Below the pieces are notes generated by a model that made no database searches, was not told where the DNA came from, and saw only the letters and a list, made by a program, of their open reading frames with translations. A stretch of 64,000 bases of DNA from an uncultured Pseudomonadales bacterium (lineage in GTDB: Bacteria; Pseudomonadota; Gammaproteobacteria; Pseudomonadales; Pseudohongiellaceae), in assembly GCA_938091935.1 (NCBI GenBank), contig CALKNV010000018.1, positions 62,001 to 126,000 of the forward strand, read 5' to 3'. Positions 8,701 to 17,247 of the stretch are shown piece by piece. The translations under genes and the position numbers were made by a program. Numbering within the stretch: the stretch's first letter is position 1; each line of letters begins with the position of its first letter.

Positions 8701-9240
8701 TTAGTCCCCAGCCGTGATGTCAACGCTGGGATCCCAGCGACCGGGAACTGCTACCCATTTGAGTTCTTCCATCGCGCCTTCTTCAGTAGCGAAGTAGGCC
8801 TGAGTAATATAACTCTTCAAGGCGCGGTATCCACCGAGACCACTGACGCCTGAAAAAGCGTTACTGTCCAGTTCCGTAAGCACACGGATAGCAGTGTCTT
8901 CGCTGGCGCTAAGGAAGTCGCCGCTGGCTGAATCCAGGCGCGCTGCAATGAGCTGCAGTGCTTCACGGTGGTTGCTGCGGGTGTCATCGCTGGCCCAATC
9001 CGTCATCAGGCCATCAAGGTAACCCGGCACATTGGCGTCTAGCGCACCGGGTGTCTCGGTGCGTGGAATGATCAGGTCACTGATTCGGCTAACCAGCGCC
9101 ATCTCATTGTCGGTGTAAAAGCGACCGCGTTGTCCCGGTGCCGTGGCGGCAATTGTTGCGGCGCCATTACAAGCACTCAGTGCGGTCGCACCGCCTACAG
9201 AGACAATAAGGCCCTGCAGGAACTCTCTACGTGTTTTCAT
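8701..9240 (-). CDS. Gluconate 2-dehydrogenase subunit 3-like protein (Tat chaperone subunit)
   Basis: A 179-residue small subunit. It begins TRREFLQG, a twin-arginine motif, followed by a hydrophobic region and LSAC, which could be a lipobox; a Tat-exported lipoprotein anchored to the membrane is therefore possible. The body matches the subunit-3 family: DNEMALVSRISDLIIPRTETPGA, where the acid-to-P-x-T-x-x-P-G-A stretch is the hallmark, then a helical region and a closing YFATEEG segment. It starts with a good AGGAGAG site and is translated just before the GMC subunit. In characterised complexes this subunit is needed for export and maturation of the flavoprotein. It is from a different branch than the relic at 4936-5313, whose C-terminus is much longer. 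Confidence 0.88.
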   Translation of the reverse strand: MKTRREFLQGLIVSVGGATALSACNGAATIAATAPGQRGRFYTDNEMALVSRISDLIIPRTETPGALDANVPGYLDGLMTDWASDDTRSNHREALQLIAARLDSASGDFLSASEDTAIRVLTELDSNAFSGVSGLGGYRALKSYITQAYFATEEGAMEELKWVAVPGRWDPSVDITAGD

Positions 9241-9290
9241 GATGTTCTCTCCTGGCAGGCTTATGACTGCCTCCTGACTGCGTCCGCAAT

Positions 9291-10136
9291 TCAGAACCGT
9301 AGGTTGCGGACCGTGTAAATACTGCTGGCAATTGACGCGATCCCGTTGCCGGGATTGTCATGCTCAACGAAGTAATGTTTGAAGCCTGCAGTGTCAGCCT
9401 GTGCAAAAATTTCGGCAAAATTGATGGTGCCATGACCTACTGGTGCCATACGTCTCAAATTATCCATATCTTTTACATGCAGCATGCTGAAGCGGCCCGG
9501 ATGATTGGAAAAATACGAAAACGGATCTACCGCGGCATTGGTAATCCAGAACAGATCCAGCTCGAAATCAACCAGTCCGGGTTCAGTCTCATTCAACAGC
9601 ACATCGTAATGCACCTGATTGCCGGTGCGTTCGAATTCAAAGCTGTGATTGTGATATCCCATCTTCAGGCCGGCGGCTCGACAGGCTTCTCCCGCGCGAT
9701 TAAGAGTTTCCGCGTGGCGTTTGAAATCGTCAAGGCTGCGTTCATTGTTCGCAACAATTGGCACTACGATGAATTGCTGCCCTATCTCTGCGGCAAAATC
9801 GATTTCTTTCTGTAAATCGTCTCGTATTGCTGCCAACTGGATGTGGGCAGCGGGACTGGTCATGCCATTATCATCCAGTACTTGCTTTATTTCCCTGGCA
9901 CTTCGATTGAAGTAGCCGGCAAATTCCATCTCCCGATAACCAAGCTGTGCGACTTTGGCCAGCGTGCCTTCAAAATCCTGCGACATTTCGTTTCGGAGGG
10001 TGTAAAGCTGAAGCCCCACGCGCTCGACGCGACGTGATTGGGCGAAGCTCAGCGGCGACAGCACGCTGCCAGCGGCCAGCACCAGGCCGTTGCCTAACAA
10101 CCGGCGACGACTCAGGGATTTCTCGGTTTTCCTCAT
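9291..10136 (-). CDS. Tat-exported sugar isomerase/epimerase-like TIM barrel
   Basis: A xylose-isomerase-like TIM-barrel protein of 281 residues, using the ATG at 10136 because a GAGAGAAG ribosome site precedes it; a longer frame to 10163 lacks one. Residues near the start, SRRRLLGNG, form a twin-arginine signal. Family features are QLYTLR on the first strand, YREMEFAG, GYHNHSFEF with the metal-binding histidines, FELDLFW and HVKDMDN. Relatives isomerise, epimerise or cleave sugars, and some act on 3-keto-glycosides. The Tat signal places it in the periplasm with the GMC/subunit-3 pair immediately downstream, with which it is likely co-transcribed. The other TIM-barrel gene in this locus at 11394 lacks a signal and should be cytoplasmic. 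Confidence 0.88.
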   Translation of the reverse strand: MRKTEKSLSRRRLLGNGLVLAAGSVLSPLSFAQSRRVERVGLQLYTLRNEMSQDFEGTLAKVAQLGYREMEFAGYFNRSAREIKQVLDDNGMTSPAAHIQLAAIRDDLQKEIDFAAEIGQQFIVVPIVANNERSLDDFKRHAETLNRAGEACRAAGLKMGYHNHSFEFERTGNQVHYDVLLNETEPGLVDFELDLFWITNAAVDPFSYFSNHPGRFSMLHVKDMDNLRRMAPVGHGTINFAEIFAQADTAGFKHYFVEHDNPGNGIASIASSIYTVRNLRF

Positions 10137-10187
10137 GACTTCTTCTCTCTCACTTGAAGCCAAGAGACTAACGTAATTTGGTGGTAT

Positions 10188-10214
10188 GACAAAGCCTTTC
10201 TAGTGGCCTTTGTC
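10188..10214. other. Short inverted repeat between oxidoreductase and TIM-barrel genes
   Basis: GACAAAG at 10188-10194 pairs with CTTTGTC at 10208-10214, extended by CC/GG inside the arms. It lies downstream of the gene at 10252-11397 and upstream of 9291-10136 in the leftward direction. No T-run follows, so it may be an intercistronic stem-loop rather than a terminator. Confidence 0.3.
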
Positions 10215-10251
10215 AGGGCGAAAGATCAGGGTTTCAGGCTGGGGTTTAGGG

Positions 10252-11397
10252 CTAAGATTCCAGGCTTTGCCACACGCCACCATTTGTCGAGGAGGTGACT
10301 GCTTTCTCGACGAACTCTACACCTTTCAGCCCATCCGTCACTGTTGGCACCAGGCTTGCGCTGTTGGAAGGTGCTTGCTGGTTCTTGCGCGCCTGAATCT
10401 GATCTGCGAAATTCCGATACAGGTTGGCGAATGCTTCCAGGAAGCCCTCCGGGTGACCGCCGGGGATGCGAGTTACCGCGTTGGCGGAGCCGCCTGCTGC
10501 GCTGCTGCCGCGGGTTATGAGTCGAGGGGTTTCTCCCAACACCGAATACCTGAGTTGATTGGGTTGTTCTTGAAACCACTCCAGACTGGCCTTATCACCA
10601 TAGACACGGATGCGTAAGCCATTCTCATGACCGACAGCGACTTGGCTAGCCCAGAGTGAGCCGCGTGCTCCGTTATTGAAACGCAACAGCATCTGCGCAT
10701 TGTCATCGAGTTGTCTGCCAGGGACGAAGGCGTGTAGGTCTGCTAGCAGGCTGGTGACTTCAAGACCGGTGATAAACTCTGTCAGGTGAAAGGCGTGGGT
10801 ACCGATATCGCCCAGCGAACCGCCGGCTCCTGCTTGTTTTGGGTCGGTGCGCCAGGCCGCCTGCTTCTGCCCGCTGGTTTCAAGGTCGGTGCTCAACCAG
10901 TCCTGTGGATATTCAACCTGTACCACTCTGATATCGCCCAACGCGCCATCCCCGATCATTTCCCGGGCCTGTCTTACCATAGGGTAGCCACTGTAGTTGT
11001 AAGTGACGGCGAACAGCAGACCCGTCTCTTTGACCAGGGCTTGAAGCTCGCGCGCATCCTGCAAACTGGCGGTGAGGGGTTTGTCACATATCACATGGAT
11101 GCCCGCTTCTAGAAAGGCCCTTGCCGGTGCATGATGCAGGTGGTTTGGTGTCACTATGGCTACGGCTTCGATTCCGTCGACCCTAGAGTGCTCTGCCTGT
11201 GCCATGCTGGCAAAGTCTTCGTAAGCGCGATCGTCGGCAATGCCGAACTGAGCGGCGGATTCCTTCGATCTGGCAGGGTCGCTGCTAAAGGCACCTGCAA
11301 CTAGCTCATAACGATCGTCCAAGCGCGCGGCCATGCGATGCACATCGCCGATAAAAGCGCCTATTCCGCCACCTACCATGCCCAGTCTGATTTTCAT
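10252..11397 (-). CDS. Cytoplasmic Gfo/Idh/MocA-family oxidoreductase
   Basis: A 381-residue NAD(P)-dependent oxidoreductase with no export signal. The nucleotide-binding motif is MVGGGIGAFIG, the family lysine is in CDKPLTAS, and SLGDIGTHAFHL carries the substrate-domain histidine motif. Its ATG overlaps the stop codon of the TIM-barrel gene at 11394 (ATGA), which indicates translational coupling. Sequence features (motif MVGGGIGAFIGDVHRMA, tail SLES) resemble members paired with TIM-barrel isomerases in sugar and inositol catabolic operons. The likely role is reduction or oxidation of an imported keto sugar. The exact substrate is not predictable. It is distinct from the Tat-exported relative at 3526. 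Confidence 0.92.
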   Translation of the reverse strand: MKIRLGMVGGGIGAFIGDVHRMAARLDDRYELVAGAFSSDPARSKESAAQFGIADDRAYEDFASMAQAEHSRVDGIEAVAIVTPNHLHHAPARAFLEAGIHVICDKPLTASLQDARELQALVKETGLLFAVTYNYSGYPMVRQAREMIGDGALGDIRVVQVEYPQDWLSTDLETSGQKQAAWRTDPKQAGAGGSLGDIGTHAFHLTEFITGLEVTSLLADLHAFVPGRQLDDNAQMLLRFNNGARGSLWASQVAVGHENGLRIRVYGDKASLEWFQEQPNQLRYSVLGETPRLITRGSSAAGGSANAVTRIPGGHPEGFLEAFANLYRNFADQIQARKNQQAPSNSASLVPTVTDGLKGVEFVEKAVTSSTNGGVWQSLES

Positions 11398-12449
11398 GAC
11401 AGTCCCAGAATGCGGCGATTGCTGGCGTCATCAGTGCCCACATCAGCAAAATCATCAAACGCTCTGTCGGTTACCTGAATGATGTGATCGCGGATAAACA
11501 CCGCGCCTTCTCGTGCACCTTGCTCGGGATGCTTGAGGCAACACTCCCATTCCAGCACTGCCCAGCCATCGAAGTCGTTGGCCGCGAGCTTGGAAAAAAT
11601 ACTTCTGAAATCCACCTGGCCATCGCCAAGAGAGCGAAAGCGCCCGGCACGGTCGACCCAGGATTGGTAACCGCCATAGACACCTTGTTTGGCAGTGGGA
11701 TTAAACTCGGCATCCTTAATGTGGACCAGCTTGATGCGATCTTTGTAAGCGTCCATGAAGCCAAGGTAATCCAGTTGCTGCAGAATCAAGTGGCTGGGAT
11801 CAAACAGAATGTTGCAACGTGGGTGGTTATTTACCCGTTCAAGGAACATTTCAAAGGTGACCCCATCATGTAAGTCTTCGCCGGGATGAATCTCAAAGCC
11901 AATATCCACACCGGCGTCATCAAAGGCATTGAGGATAGGTAGCCAGCGCTTGGCCAGTTCATCAAAAGCGGTTTCTACCAGACCAGCAGGGCGCTGCGGC
12001 CAGGGGTAGAAATAGGGCCAGGCGAGGGCGCCAGGAAAGCTGGCGTGAGTCGTCAAGCCAAGGTTCTTGGAGGCTTTGGCGGCAAGCAGCAGTTGTTCTA
12101 CCGCCCAGGCCTGTCGCGCCTTGGGATTACCCTGAACTTCGGGTGCCGCAAAACCATCGAACATCTCGTCATAGGCTGGATGTACGGCGACAAGCTGCCC
12201 CTGCAGATGGGTTGAGAGTTCGGTGATTTCGATATCGCGATCCGCCAGCATGCCACGAAGATCGTCGCAATAGCTCTGACTCTCGGCTGCCAGGTTAAGG
12301 TCAAACAGGCCGGACTCCCAGCTGGGGATCTGGATGCCTTTAAAACCGAGATCGGCTGCCCAGCTGGCAATACTCTCCAGTGAATTAAATGGCGCTTCTT
12401 CTCCAACAAATTGTGCGAGAAAAATCGCTGGGCCTTTGATGGTTCTCAT
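11394..12449 (-). CDS. Cytoplasmic sugar isomerase/epimerase-like TIM barrel
   Basis: A 351-residue xylose-isomerase-like TIM-barrel protein. Visible signatures are GFKGIQIPSW, FEIHPGEDLHDG, NILFDPSHL and LVHIKDAEF, which supply the acidic and histidine metal ligands of this fold. No signal peptide is present, so it is cytoplasmic. It is the first gene of the leftward unit, its start preceded by AAGGGA at a rather long spacing, and it overlaps the following oxidoreductase by 4 bp. Together the pair probably form a two-step conversion of a keto sugar. It is divergent from the oxidoreductase gene at 12652, with a 202-bp shared promoter region between them. Confidence 0.9.
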   Translation of the reverse strand: MRTIKGPAIFLAQFVGEEAPFNSLESIASWAADLGFKGIQIPSWESGLFDLNLAAESQSYCDDLRGMLADRDIEITELSTHLQGQLVAVHPAYDEMFDGFAAPEVQGNPKARQAWAVEQLLLAAKASKNLGLTTHASFPGALAWPYFYPWPQRPAGLVETAFDELAKRWLPILNAFDDAGVDIGFEIHPGEDLHDGVTFEMFLERVNNHPRCNILFDPSHLILQQLDYLGFMDAYKDRIKLVHIKDAEFNPTAKQGVYGGYQSWVDRAGRFRSLGDGQVDFRSIFSKLAANDFDGWAVLEWECCLKHPEQGAREGAVFIRDHIIQVTDRAFDDFADVGTDDASNRRILGLS

Positions 12450-12651
12450 GTTGATCTATATCCCTTGGAGTTTCTCTGAACCTTGATGTGGGAGTATAAA
12501 CGTTTTGTCCAAGCTCAGTCTCTGTTCAAGTTCCAAAACCCTTTCCGCACAATGCAATTTCTTCAATAGCGCTTATGGTTTCGTCACGCTTGCGAATAGA
12601 ACACATTCTGCTCCAATATAGGCTCACATCAAACAGCCTGGGGTAATTAAT

Positions 12652-13731
12652 GTGTCTAGAACCTGGCGTGTAGCCGGCATTGATTTTGAGCATTTTCACA
12701 TGGGCGATAATCTGCGCATGGCCTTTGATCATCCTCAGGTGGAAATTGTCGGGATCTGCGACAGGTCGATGGAGAAAATGCAATCCAGCATCGACAATTT
12801 TGCGATTCCCGAAGACAGGGTGTTTACTGATGTTCAGGCATGTATGGAAATCAGTAAGCCGGATATCGTGCTGTTGTGCCCGGCTACGGGCCGCCATGCT
12901 GAAGCACTGGAAGAAATCGCAGCTTATGGTTCTCATATCATTATGGAAAAGCCCTTCGCCTCTACCGTGGCTGAAGCTGATCGCATGATTGCTGCGGTCA
13001 GGTTCGGGCAAAGGCTTGCTATCAATTGGCCACTGGCCTGGTATCCGGCCCATATCACCGCCAAGCGCCTGATAGATGATGGGCAGATCGGAGATGTTCT
13101 GGAAGTGCATTTCTATGATGGCAACCGAGGCCCGTTATGGCATCTGGCCGACAAGGTCGAAACCACCGCCGAGGAAGTGGCGGCTGCGAAACCCGAAAGC
13201 TGGTTTTACAAGTCAGCGCTGGGTGGGGGTTCATTGCTCGACTATCTAGGCTACGGTACAACACTGGGGACCTGGTTCCAGAATGGACGTGCGCCTCTGG
13301 AAGTTACTGCCATGATGCATATCCCGGACGGCCTCGAAGTGGATGAACATAGCATTACTGTCGCTCGTTATGCCCATGGCTTATCCAAATTTGAAACCCG
13401 CTGGGGTACGTTTACGGACCCGTGGACCCACCAACCTCAGCCCAAGTGTGGATTCACTATTGTGGGTACTGAAGGAACTATAGCTAACTACGACTATGAG
13501 TCGACCATCCGTGTCCAATCTCGCCGCCAGCCTGAAGGTGAAACGCTTCCCGTCGACGTCATTACAGCGCCGTTCCAGAATCCAGTGCAATATGTGATTC
13601 ATTGTCTGGAAAAGGACTTGCCCATAGAAGGACCACTAGCACCCGAGATCAGTAGAATTGGTCAGCAAATTGTGGATACCGCGTTTCAGAGTGCCCAGAC
13701 GGGCCGCAGTCTGCCACTGGTTCAATATTGA
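12652..13731 (+). CDS. Third Gfo/Idh/MocA-family oxidoreductase
   Basis: A 359-residue cytoplasmic oxidoreductase starting with GTG at 12652; an ATG two bases earlier is in the wrong frame. The N-terminus (GIDFEHFHMGDN) replaces the usual glycine-rich loop with a His/Phe-rich one, an unusual variant of the Rossmann motif. The family lysine is in IIMEKPFAS. The substrate domain has GGGSLLDYLGYG, where a Tyr/Gly stretch replaces the D-x-G-x-H motif, so chemistry or cofactor use may differ from its two relatives here. It is followed after 32 bp by the PIG-L gene and then the MFS gene in the same direction. The assignment to the family is firm; the reaction is not known. Confidence 0.86.
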   Translation: MSRTWRVAGIDFEHFHMGDNLRMAFDHPQVEIVGICDRSMEKMQSSIDNFAIPEDRVFTDVQACMEISKPDIVLLCPATGRHAEALEEIAAYGSHIIMEKPFASTVAEADRMIAAVRFGQRLAINWPLAWYPAHITAKRLIDDGQIGDVLEVHFYDGNRGPLWHLADKVETTAEEVAAAKPESWFYKSALGGGSLLDYLGYGTTLGTWFQNGRAPLEVTAMMHIPDGLEVDEHSITVARYAHGLSKFETRWGTFTDPWTHQPQPKCGFTIVGTEGTIANYDYESTIRVQSRRQPEGETLPVDVITAPFQNPVQYVIHCLEKDLPIEGPLAPEISRIGQQIVDTAFQSAQTGRSLPLVQY

Positions 13732-13763
13732 AGCTATATCCAAACCATGCTCAAGAATTGTAG

Positions 13764-15131
13764 ATGCGAAAATTGACGTTTAAAACTGCTCCTATAGCTT
13801 TATTGTTTCTGGCCACTTTGCAGGCCTGCTCAACTGTTCCGGTTGCAAGTTCAGCCCGACAGAACAGACTCGAGCCCTTTATTCGAGGCGCCGACTACGA
13901 TTACGCATTGCCTATTTTGGAAAGAGCGAACAGTTATCTAGTCGAATTGAGCGAAGAAGGATTTAGCTGGCCCGCGCTAGCTACAGAGGCAGATACCGCT
14001 TTTTTGGAGATTCACATTGCGGCCGCTGACTCGCCTGATCCAGCACTGGTCGTGAGTGCTGGCAGCACTGCGCTCAAGCAGTATTTCGAGCAGGCCGGTC
14101 AGGGGCGGCGCTATCTCGATGTCAGCCCCTTATTGCGGGGCAATGTGCAATCCGGCGATCGGGTCCGTTTGCTTGATGAAGGAGTGAGCTGGGAGACAGG
14201 AAAGGTAACACTCGTCACATTTTCAAATCCTCCGCTTGCAGAAAGGCGGGTGTTCGTTCTGGCTCCGCATCCTGATGATGCAGAGATTGCCGCTTATGGA
14301 ATCTATCAGTCTTCAGTGGCTGATGTTGTCACGGTAACCGCTGGCGATGCTGGCGGGAAAAACTTCGACTCGCTTTGGATAGATGAGGGTGAACATTATC
14401 GGGCGAAGGGGCGAATTCGAACGCTTGACAGTCTCGTGGTGCCGTTGCTGGCTGGCTTACGTCCGGAATCGATTCGAAATCTGGGATATTACGATGCCAC
14501 CTTGCTCAAGTTATGGCAGGCACAGCCTGGCACCGTTGCGCCACCGCTAGCTGCGCTGGAAGATCCTGCCTACTATCGAAGTTTCAATTTTGATCAAGAG
14601 CTCAGGGAACGGGGTTTTGAATCCAGTTGGTCAGCTCTGGTTTCAGATTTGCTTAAGGAACTGGAGCGCATCGAGCCCGCAACAATTGTCGCGCCCCATC
14701 CCATGCTAGATCGCCATGGCGATCACAAATTTGCTGCGTTGGCCTTGTTCGAAGCGATGAACCAATGGCAGGGCGAAGCGGAAGTTTTACTTTACACCAA
14801 TCACGCGGTCGGCAACGAGGCTTATCCTCTCGGACCTCGGGACGGCATGATGGGTTTGCCAGCCTGGAATGCAGGAAACCTGCATTTACTCGGCTTGTAC
14901 TCGCACCCGCTGTCCGCAGAGGACCGCCGCCGTAAACTAATTGCACTTGAAGCGATGCACGACCTGCGACCTTTTGATCCGAGGGATGGTGGCGAAGTCA
15001 TTGCAATCAACCCGATGTTCGACTACTTTCGACGCGGTCCTCGCCCGAATGAGGTGTTTTTCGTTACAGATGTTGAAGGCGCGCGCGAGATGCACCGAGC
15101 GCTAATGAAACTAGCAGACTGGATGTTTTAA
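13764..15131 (+). CDS. PIG-L/LmbE-type deacetylase lipoprotein
   Basis: A 455-residue exported protein. The signal sequence ends LQACS, a lipobox with Cys at residue 22, so it is probably a periplasmic lipoprotein. The catalytic domain starts near residue 160 with VLAPHPDDAEIAA, the zinc-binding H-P-D-D motif of PIG-L N-acetylglucosaminyl deacetylases, and the third ligand lies in HPMLDRHGDHKFAA. Residues about 30-155 precede the domain and have no family I can name. Relatives remove N-acetyl groups from sugar conjugates. Its place between an oxidoreductase and a sugar or nucleoside permease suggests it processes an acetylated glycoside before uptake, which is inference. Confidence 0.9.
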   Translation: MRKLTFKTAPIALLFLATLQACSTVPVASSARQNRLEPFIRGADYDYALPILERANSYLVELSEEGFSWPALATEADTAFLEIHIAAADSPDPALVVSAGSTALKQYFEQAGQGRRYLDVSPLLRGNVQSGDRVRLLDEGVSWETGKVTLVTFSNPPLAERRVFVLAPHPDDAEIAAYGIYQSSVADVVTVTAGDAGGKNFDSLWIDEGEHYRAKGRIRTLDSLVVPLLAGLRPESIRNLGYYDATLLKLWQAQPGTVAPPLAALEDPAYYRSFNFDQELRERGFESSWSALVSDLLKELERIEPATIVAPHPMLDRHGDHKFAALALFEAMNQWQGEAEVLLYTNHAVGNEAYPLGPRDGMMGLPAWNAGNLHLLGLYSHPLSAEDRRRKLIALEAMHDLRPFDPRDGGEVIAINPMFDYFRRGPRPNEVFFVTDVEGAREMHRALMKLADWMF

Positions 15132-15202
15132 GTATTCGAGGCTGATCTGTAAGTAATCTGCAAAAATAAGCCGCACTACCAATAATAATATGGAGAAAGC
15201 AA

Positions 15203-16528
15203 TTGAATTTCGTTAAGAGTCGCCTCAGCCTGATGATGTTTCTCCAGTATGCTGTATGGGGCATCTGGCTGCCGGTCCTCGCAACCTATCTGCAGTCGCC
15301 TGTTGCGAACGGGGGCTTGGGATTCACCTCGGGACAGGTGGGCCTGATCATTGGTGTGGCGGGTTCTATTGGTGCGGTAAGCGCGCCGTTTATTGCCGGG
15401 CAGTTTGCCGATCGCTATTTCTCCACGGAGAAATTCCTGGCCGTGCTGTTGGTGCTCGGCGGTACGGTGAAGATCACCCTGGCTTTTCAAGAATCATTCA
15501 CGGCCTGGTTGCTGCTGGCAACGCTTTATAGCGTGCTCTACATGCCAACGCTGTCCTTAACCAACTCCATGGCGTTCGCCCATCTGGAAAAGTCGGAGAA
15601 GGAGTTTCCGCGGATTCGCGTTTGGGGAACCATCGGCTGGATTGCTGCGAGCTGGTTGTTTCCCATGATCTGGCTGCAGAGCAATCTGGAGTTCCAAATA
15701 TTGCCGCCGTTTTTTGTAGGCACCGAAGTGCCCGATGCCACCGCAAGACTGGCGGATACCTTGAAAGTGTCAGGGTTCATTGCCCTTCTCTACGCAGGTT
15801 TTTGTTTTCTATTGCCTCATACGCCACCCAAGAAAGACAGTGTGGAGAAACTTGCTTTCAAGAAAGCCTTTGGACTTTTTTCACATAGGTCGTTTGCCGT
15901 GCTGGTGGCAGCCAGTTTGCCGATTGCGGTAATTCATCAGATTTACTTCATGCAGACCGGCCCGTTTTTTGAAAACCAGTTGGGCATGTTGGTTACCTAT
16001 ATCGCGCCGGCAATGACCGTGGGTCAGTTTGCCGAGATTGGCTTTCTCGCCATCCTGGGTGGCTTGCTATTGCGTCTTGGCTTCAAGTGGACAATCACAT
16101 TGGGCGCGCTTGCCTATTTTGCCCGCTACGCAATCTGGGGACTGATTAGCCTGCAGGAGGCGTCTGGACCATCGGTAGATGCAGCAGGGCAGTTCGTTTG
16201 GACAACGCCGCTGATGATTGGCGTGTTTAGCCAGATCCTTCATGGCCTGTGTTACGCCTGTTTCTTTGCCTCAGCCTTCATGTATGTGGATCGTATTGCT
16301 GATGCCGATATTCGTAATTCAGCCCAGACTGTATTCGGCATAATAATTCTCGGAGTAGGGCCGATGATCGCTGGGCCCACGCTCGGGATACTTGGCAATG
16401 TATTTGGGGAAGCCGGTGTAGTCACCGACTTTGCTGGCATGTGGTTTACCCTGGCCACTGTTGCATTGTTGACTGCAGCGCTCGTCGTTTTCGCGTTTAA
16501 AGATGAAACCAAACCTGAATCGAGTTAA
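15203..16528 (+). CDS. MFS permease of the nucleoside/sugar:H+ symporter type
   Basis: A 441-residue inner-membrane transporter with about 12 hydrophobic segments. It begins at a TTG supported by GGAG seven bases upstream; no ATG in frame is as well placed. The opening SLMMFLQYAVWGIWLPVLATYL is typical of the NupG/NHS branch of the major facilitator superfamily, as are GFTSGQVGLI, PFIAGQFADRYF and the late LHGLCYACFFASAFMYVD segment. These permeases take up nucleosides or related small sugars with protons. In this locus it is the only obvious importer and so the likely route for the periplasmic products of the oxidation and hydrolysis steps. Confidence 0.92.
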   Translation: MNFVKSRLSLMMFLQYAVWGIWLPVLATYLQSPVANGGLGFTSGQVGLIIGVAGSIGAVSAPFIAGQFADRYFSTEKFLAVLLVLGGTVKITLAFQESFTAWLLLATLYSVLYMPTLSLTNSMAFAHLEKSEKEFPRIRVWGTIGWIAASWLFPMIWLQSNLEFQILPPFFVGTEVPDATARLADTLKVSGFIALLYAGFCFLLPHTPPKKDSVEKLAFKKAFGLFSHRSFAVLVAASLPIAVIHQIYFMQTGPFFENQLGMLVTYIAPAMTVGQFAEIGFLAILGGLLLRLGFKWTITLGALAYFARYAIWGLISLQEASGPSVDAAGQFVWTTPLMIGVFSQILHGLCYACFFASAFMYVDRIADADIRNSAQTVFGIIILGVGPMIAGPTLGILGNVFGEAGVVTDFAGMWFTLATVALLTAALVVFAFKDETKPESS

Positions 16529-16628
16529 TTAACTAATTCTCAGTCCCGTTTTGTGGCCTGCTAATGGTCTTAATTTGCAATGAATGCGTACTGCCGTAAC
16601 ACCATTGCATTCAAAAGTCAGGCAATCC

Positions 16629-16874
16629 ATGCAAACTAGCGAACAATCACGAATCATAGAAATGGCCTGGGAAGACCGAACTCCATTCGAGGCGATTGAG
16701 AAGCAATTTAATATGAATGAGTCTGAGCTCATCAAGTTCATGAGAGCGCAGCTCAAGCCCTCAAGCTTCAAGCTGTGGCGAACGCGGGTAAGTGGTCGCA
16801 CAACCAAGCATCTCAAGCTGAGAAACACCGAGGTGCAACGAGGATACTGCCCTACCCAATATAAGGTGCGGTAG
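16629..16874 (+). CDS. Small TIGR03643/DUF2805-family protein
   Basis: An 81-residue basic protein. The first convincing start is the ATG at 16629; the frame continues 45 bp upstream but nothing upstream looks conserved. Residues 7-60 match TIGR03643: IIEMAWEDRTPFEAIE, SELIKFMRAQLKPSS, FKLWRTRV and TKHLKLR. Members are short and of unknown function, with a predicted helix-turn-helix-like arrangement and a basic tail that could bind nucleic acid. It is monocistronic and unlikely to belong to the sugar pathway. Confidence 0.8.
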   Translation: MQTSEQSRIIEMAWEDRTPFEAIEKQFNMNESELIKFMRAQLKPSSFKLWRTRVSGRTTKHLKLRNTEVQRGYCPTQYKVR

Positions 16875-17247
16875 CTTGAAGTGAGGCTGTCAGGATAAAC
16901 TGCACAAATTGATAGAGTGGGTGACTCGAGTCTCTTGCGTGTGCTGTGAAGTAAAATCCCTCTCAGGGCTCATGATTAGCATATGCTTGGTTGCTCTGGT
17001 TTCCCCAGTTTCATAAACCTCAGTGAATGAGTCTTTAATGGTCCGCTGTTAATTCAGATCGCATAATTGACATCGTGCTGCCTTGCATGCGGGATGGCAA
17101 ATAGGTCAATGAACTCGATCGTGTCTGATGAAGCCGGCCACAGGTTACTACCCGACGAGTATTCATCGCCGCCGCGGTCAGTCGTTTAATTTAGGGTTGC
17201 GCGTCAGCCAAAATCAGGATCGAACTACGCGTGTTTTTGGCTGGAAC
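16875..17247. other. Intergenic region between convergent genes
   Basis: A 373-bp stretch without a supportable gene or tRNA. A 9-bp inverted repeat, CAGCCAAAA at 17205-17213 with TTTTGGCTG at 17235-17243, lies 5 bp past the sulfatase stop codon and could form a stem-loop in its mRNA end, but there is no T-run after it on that strand. Confidence 0.5.

Noticed and set aside
16875-17247. A tRNA gene in the gap beside the sulfatase.
   Set aside because: No cloverleaf, T-loop motif or CCA end could be found.
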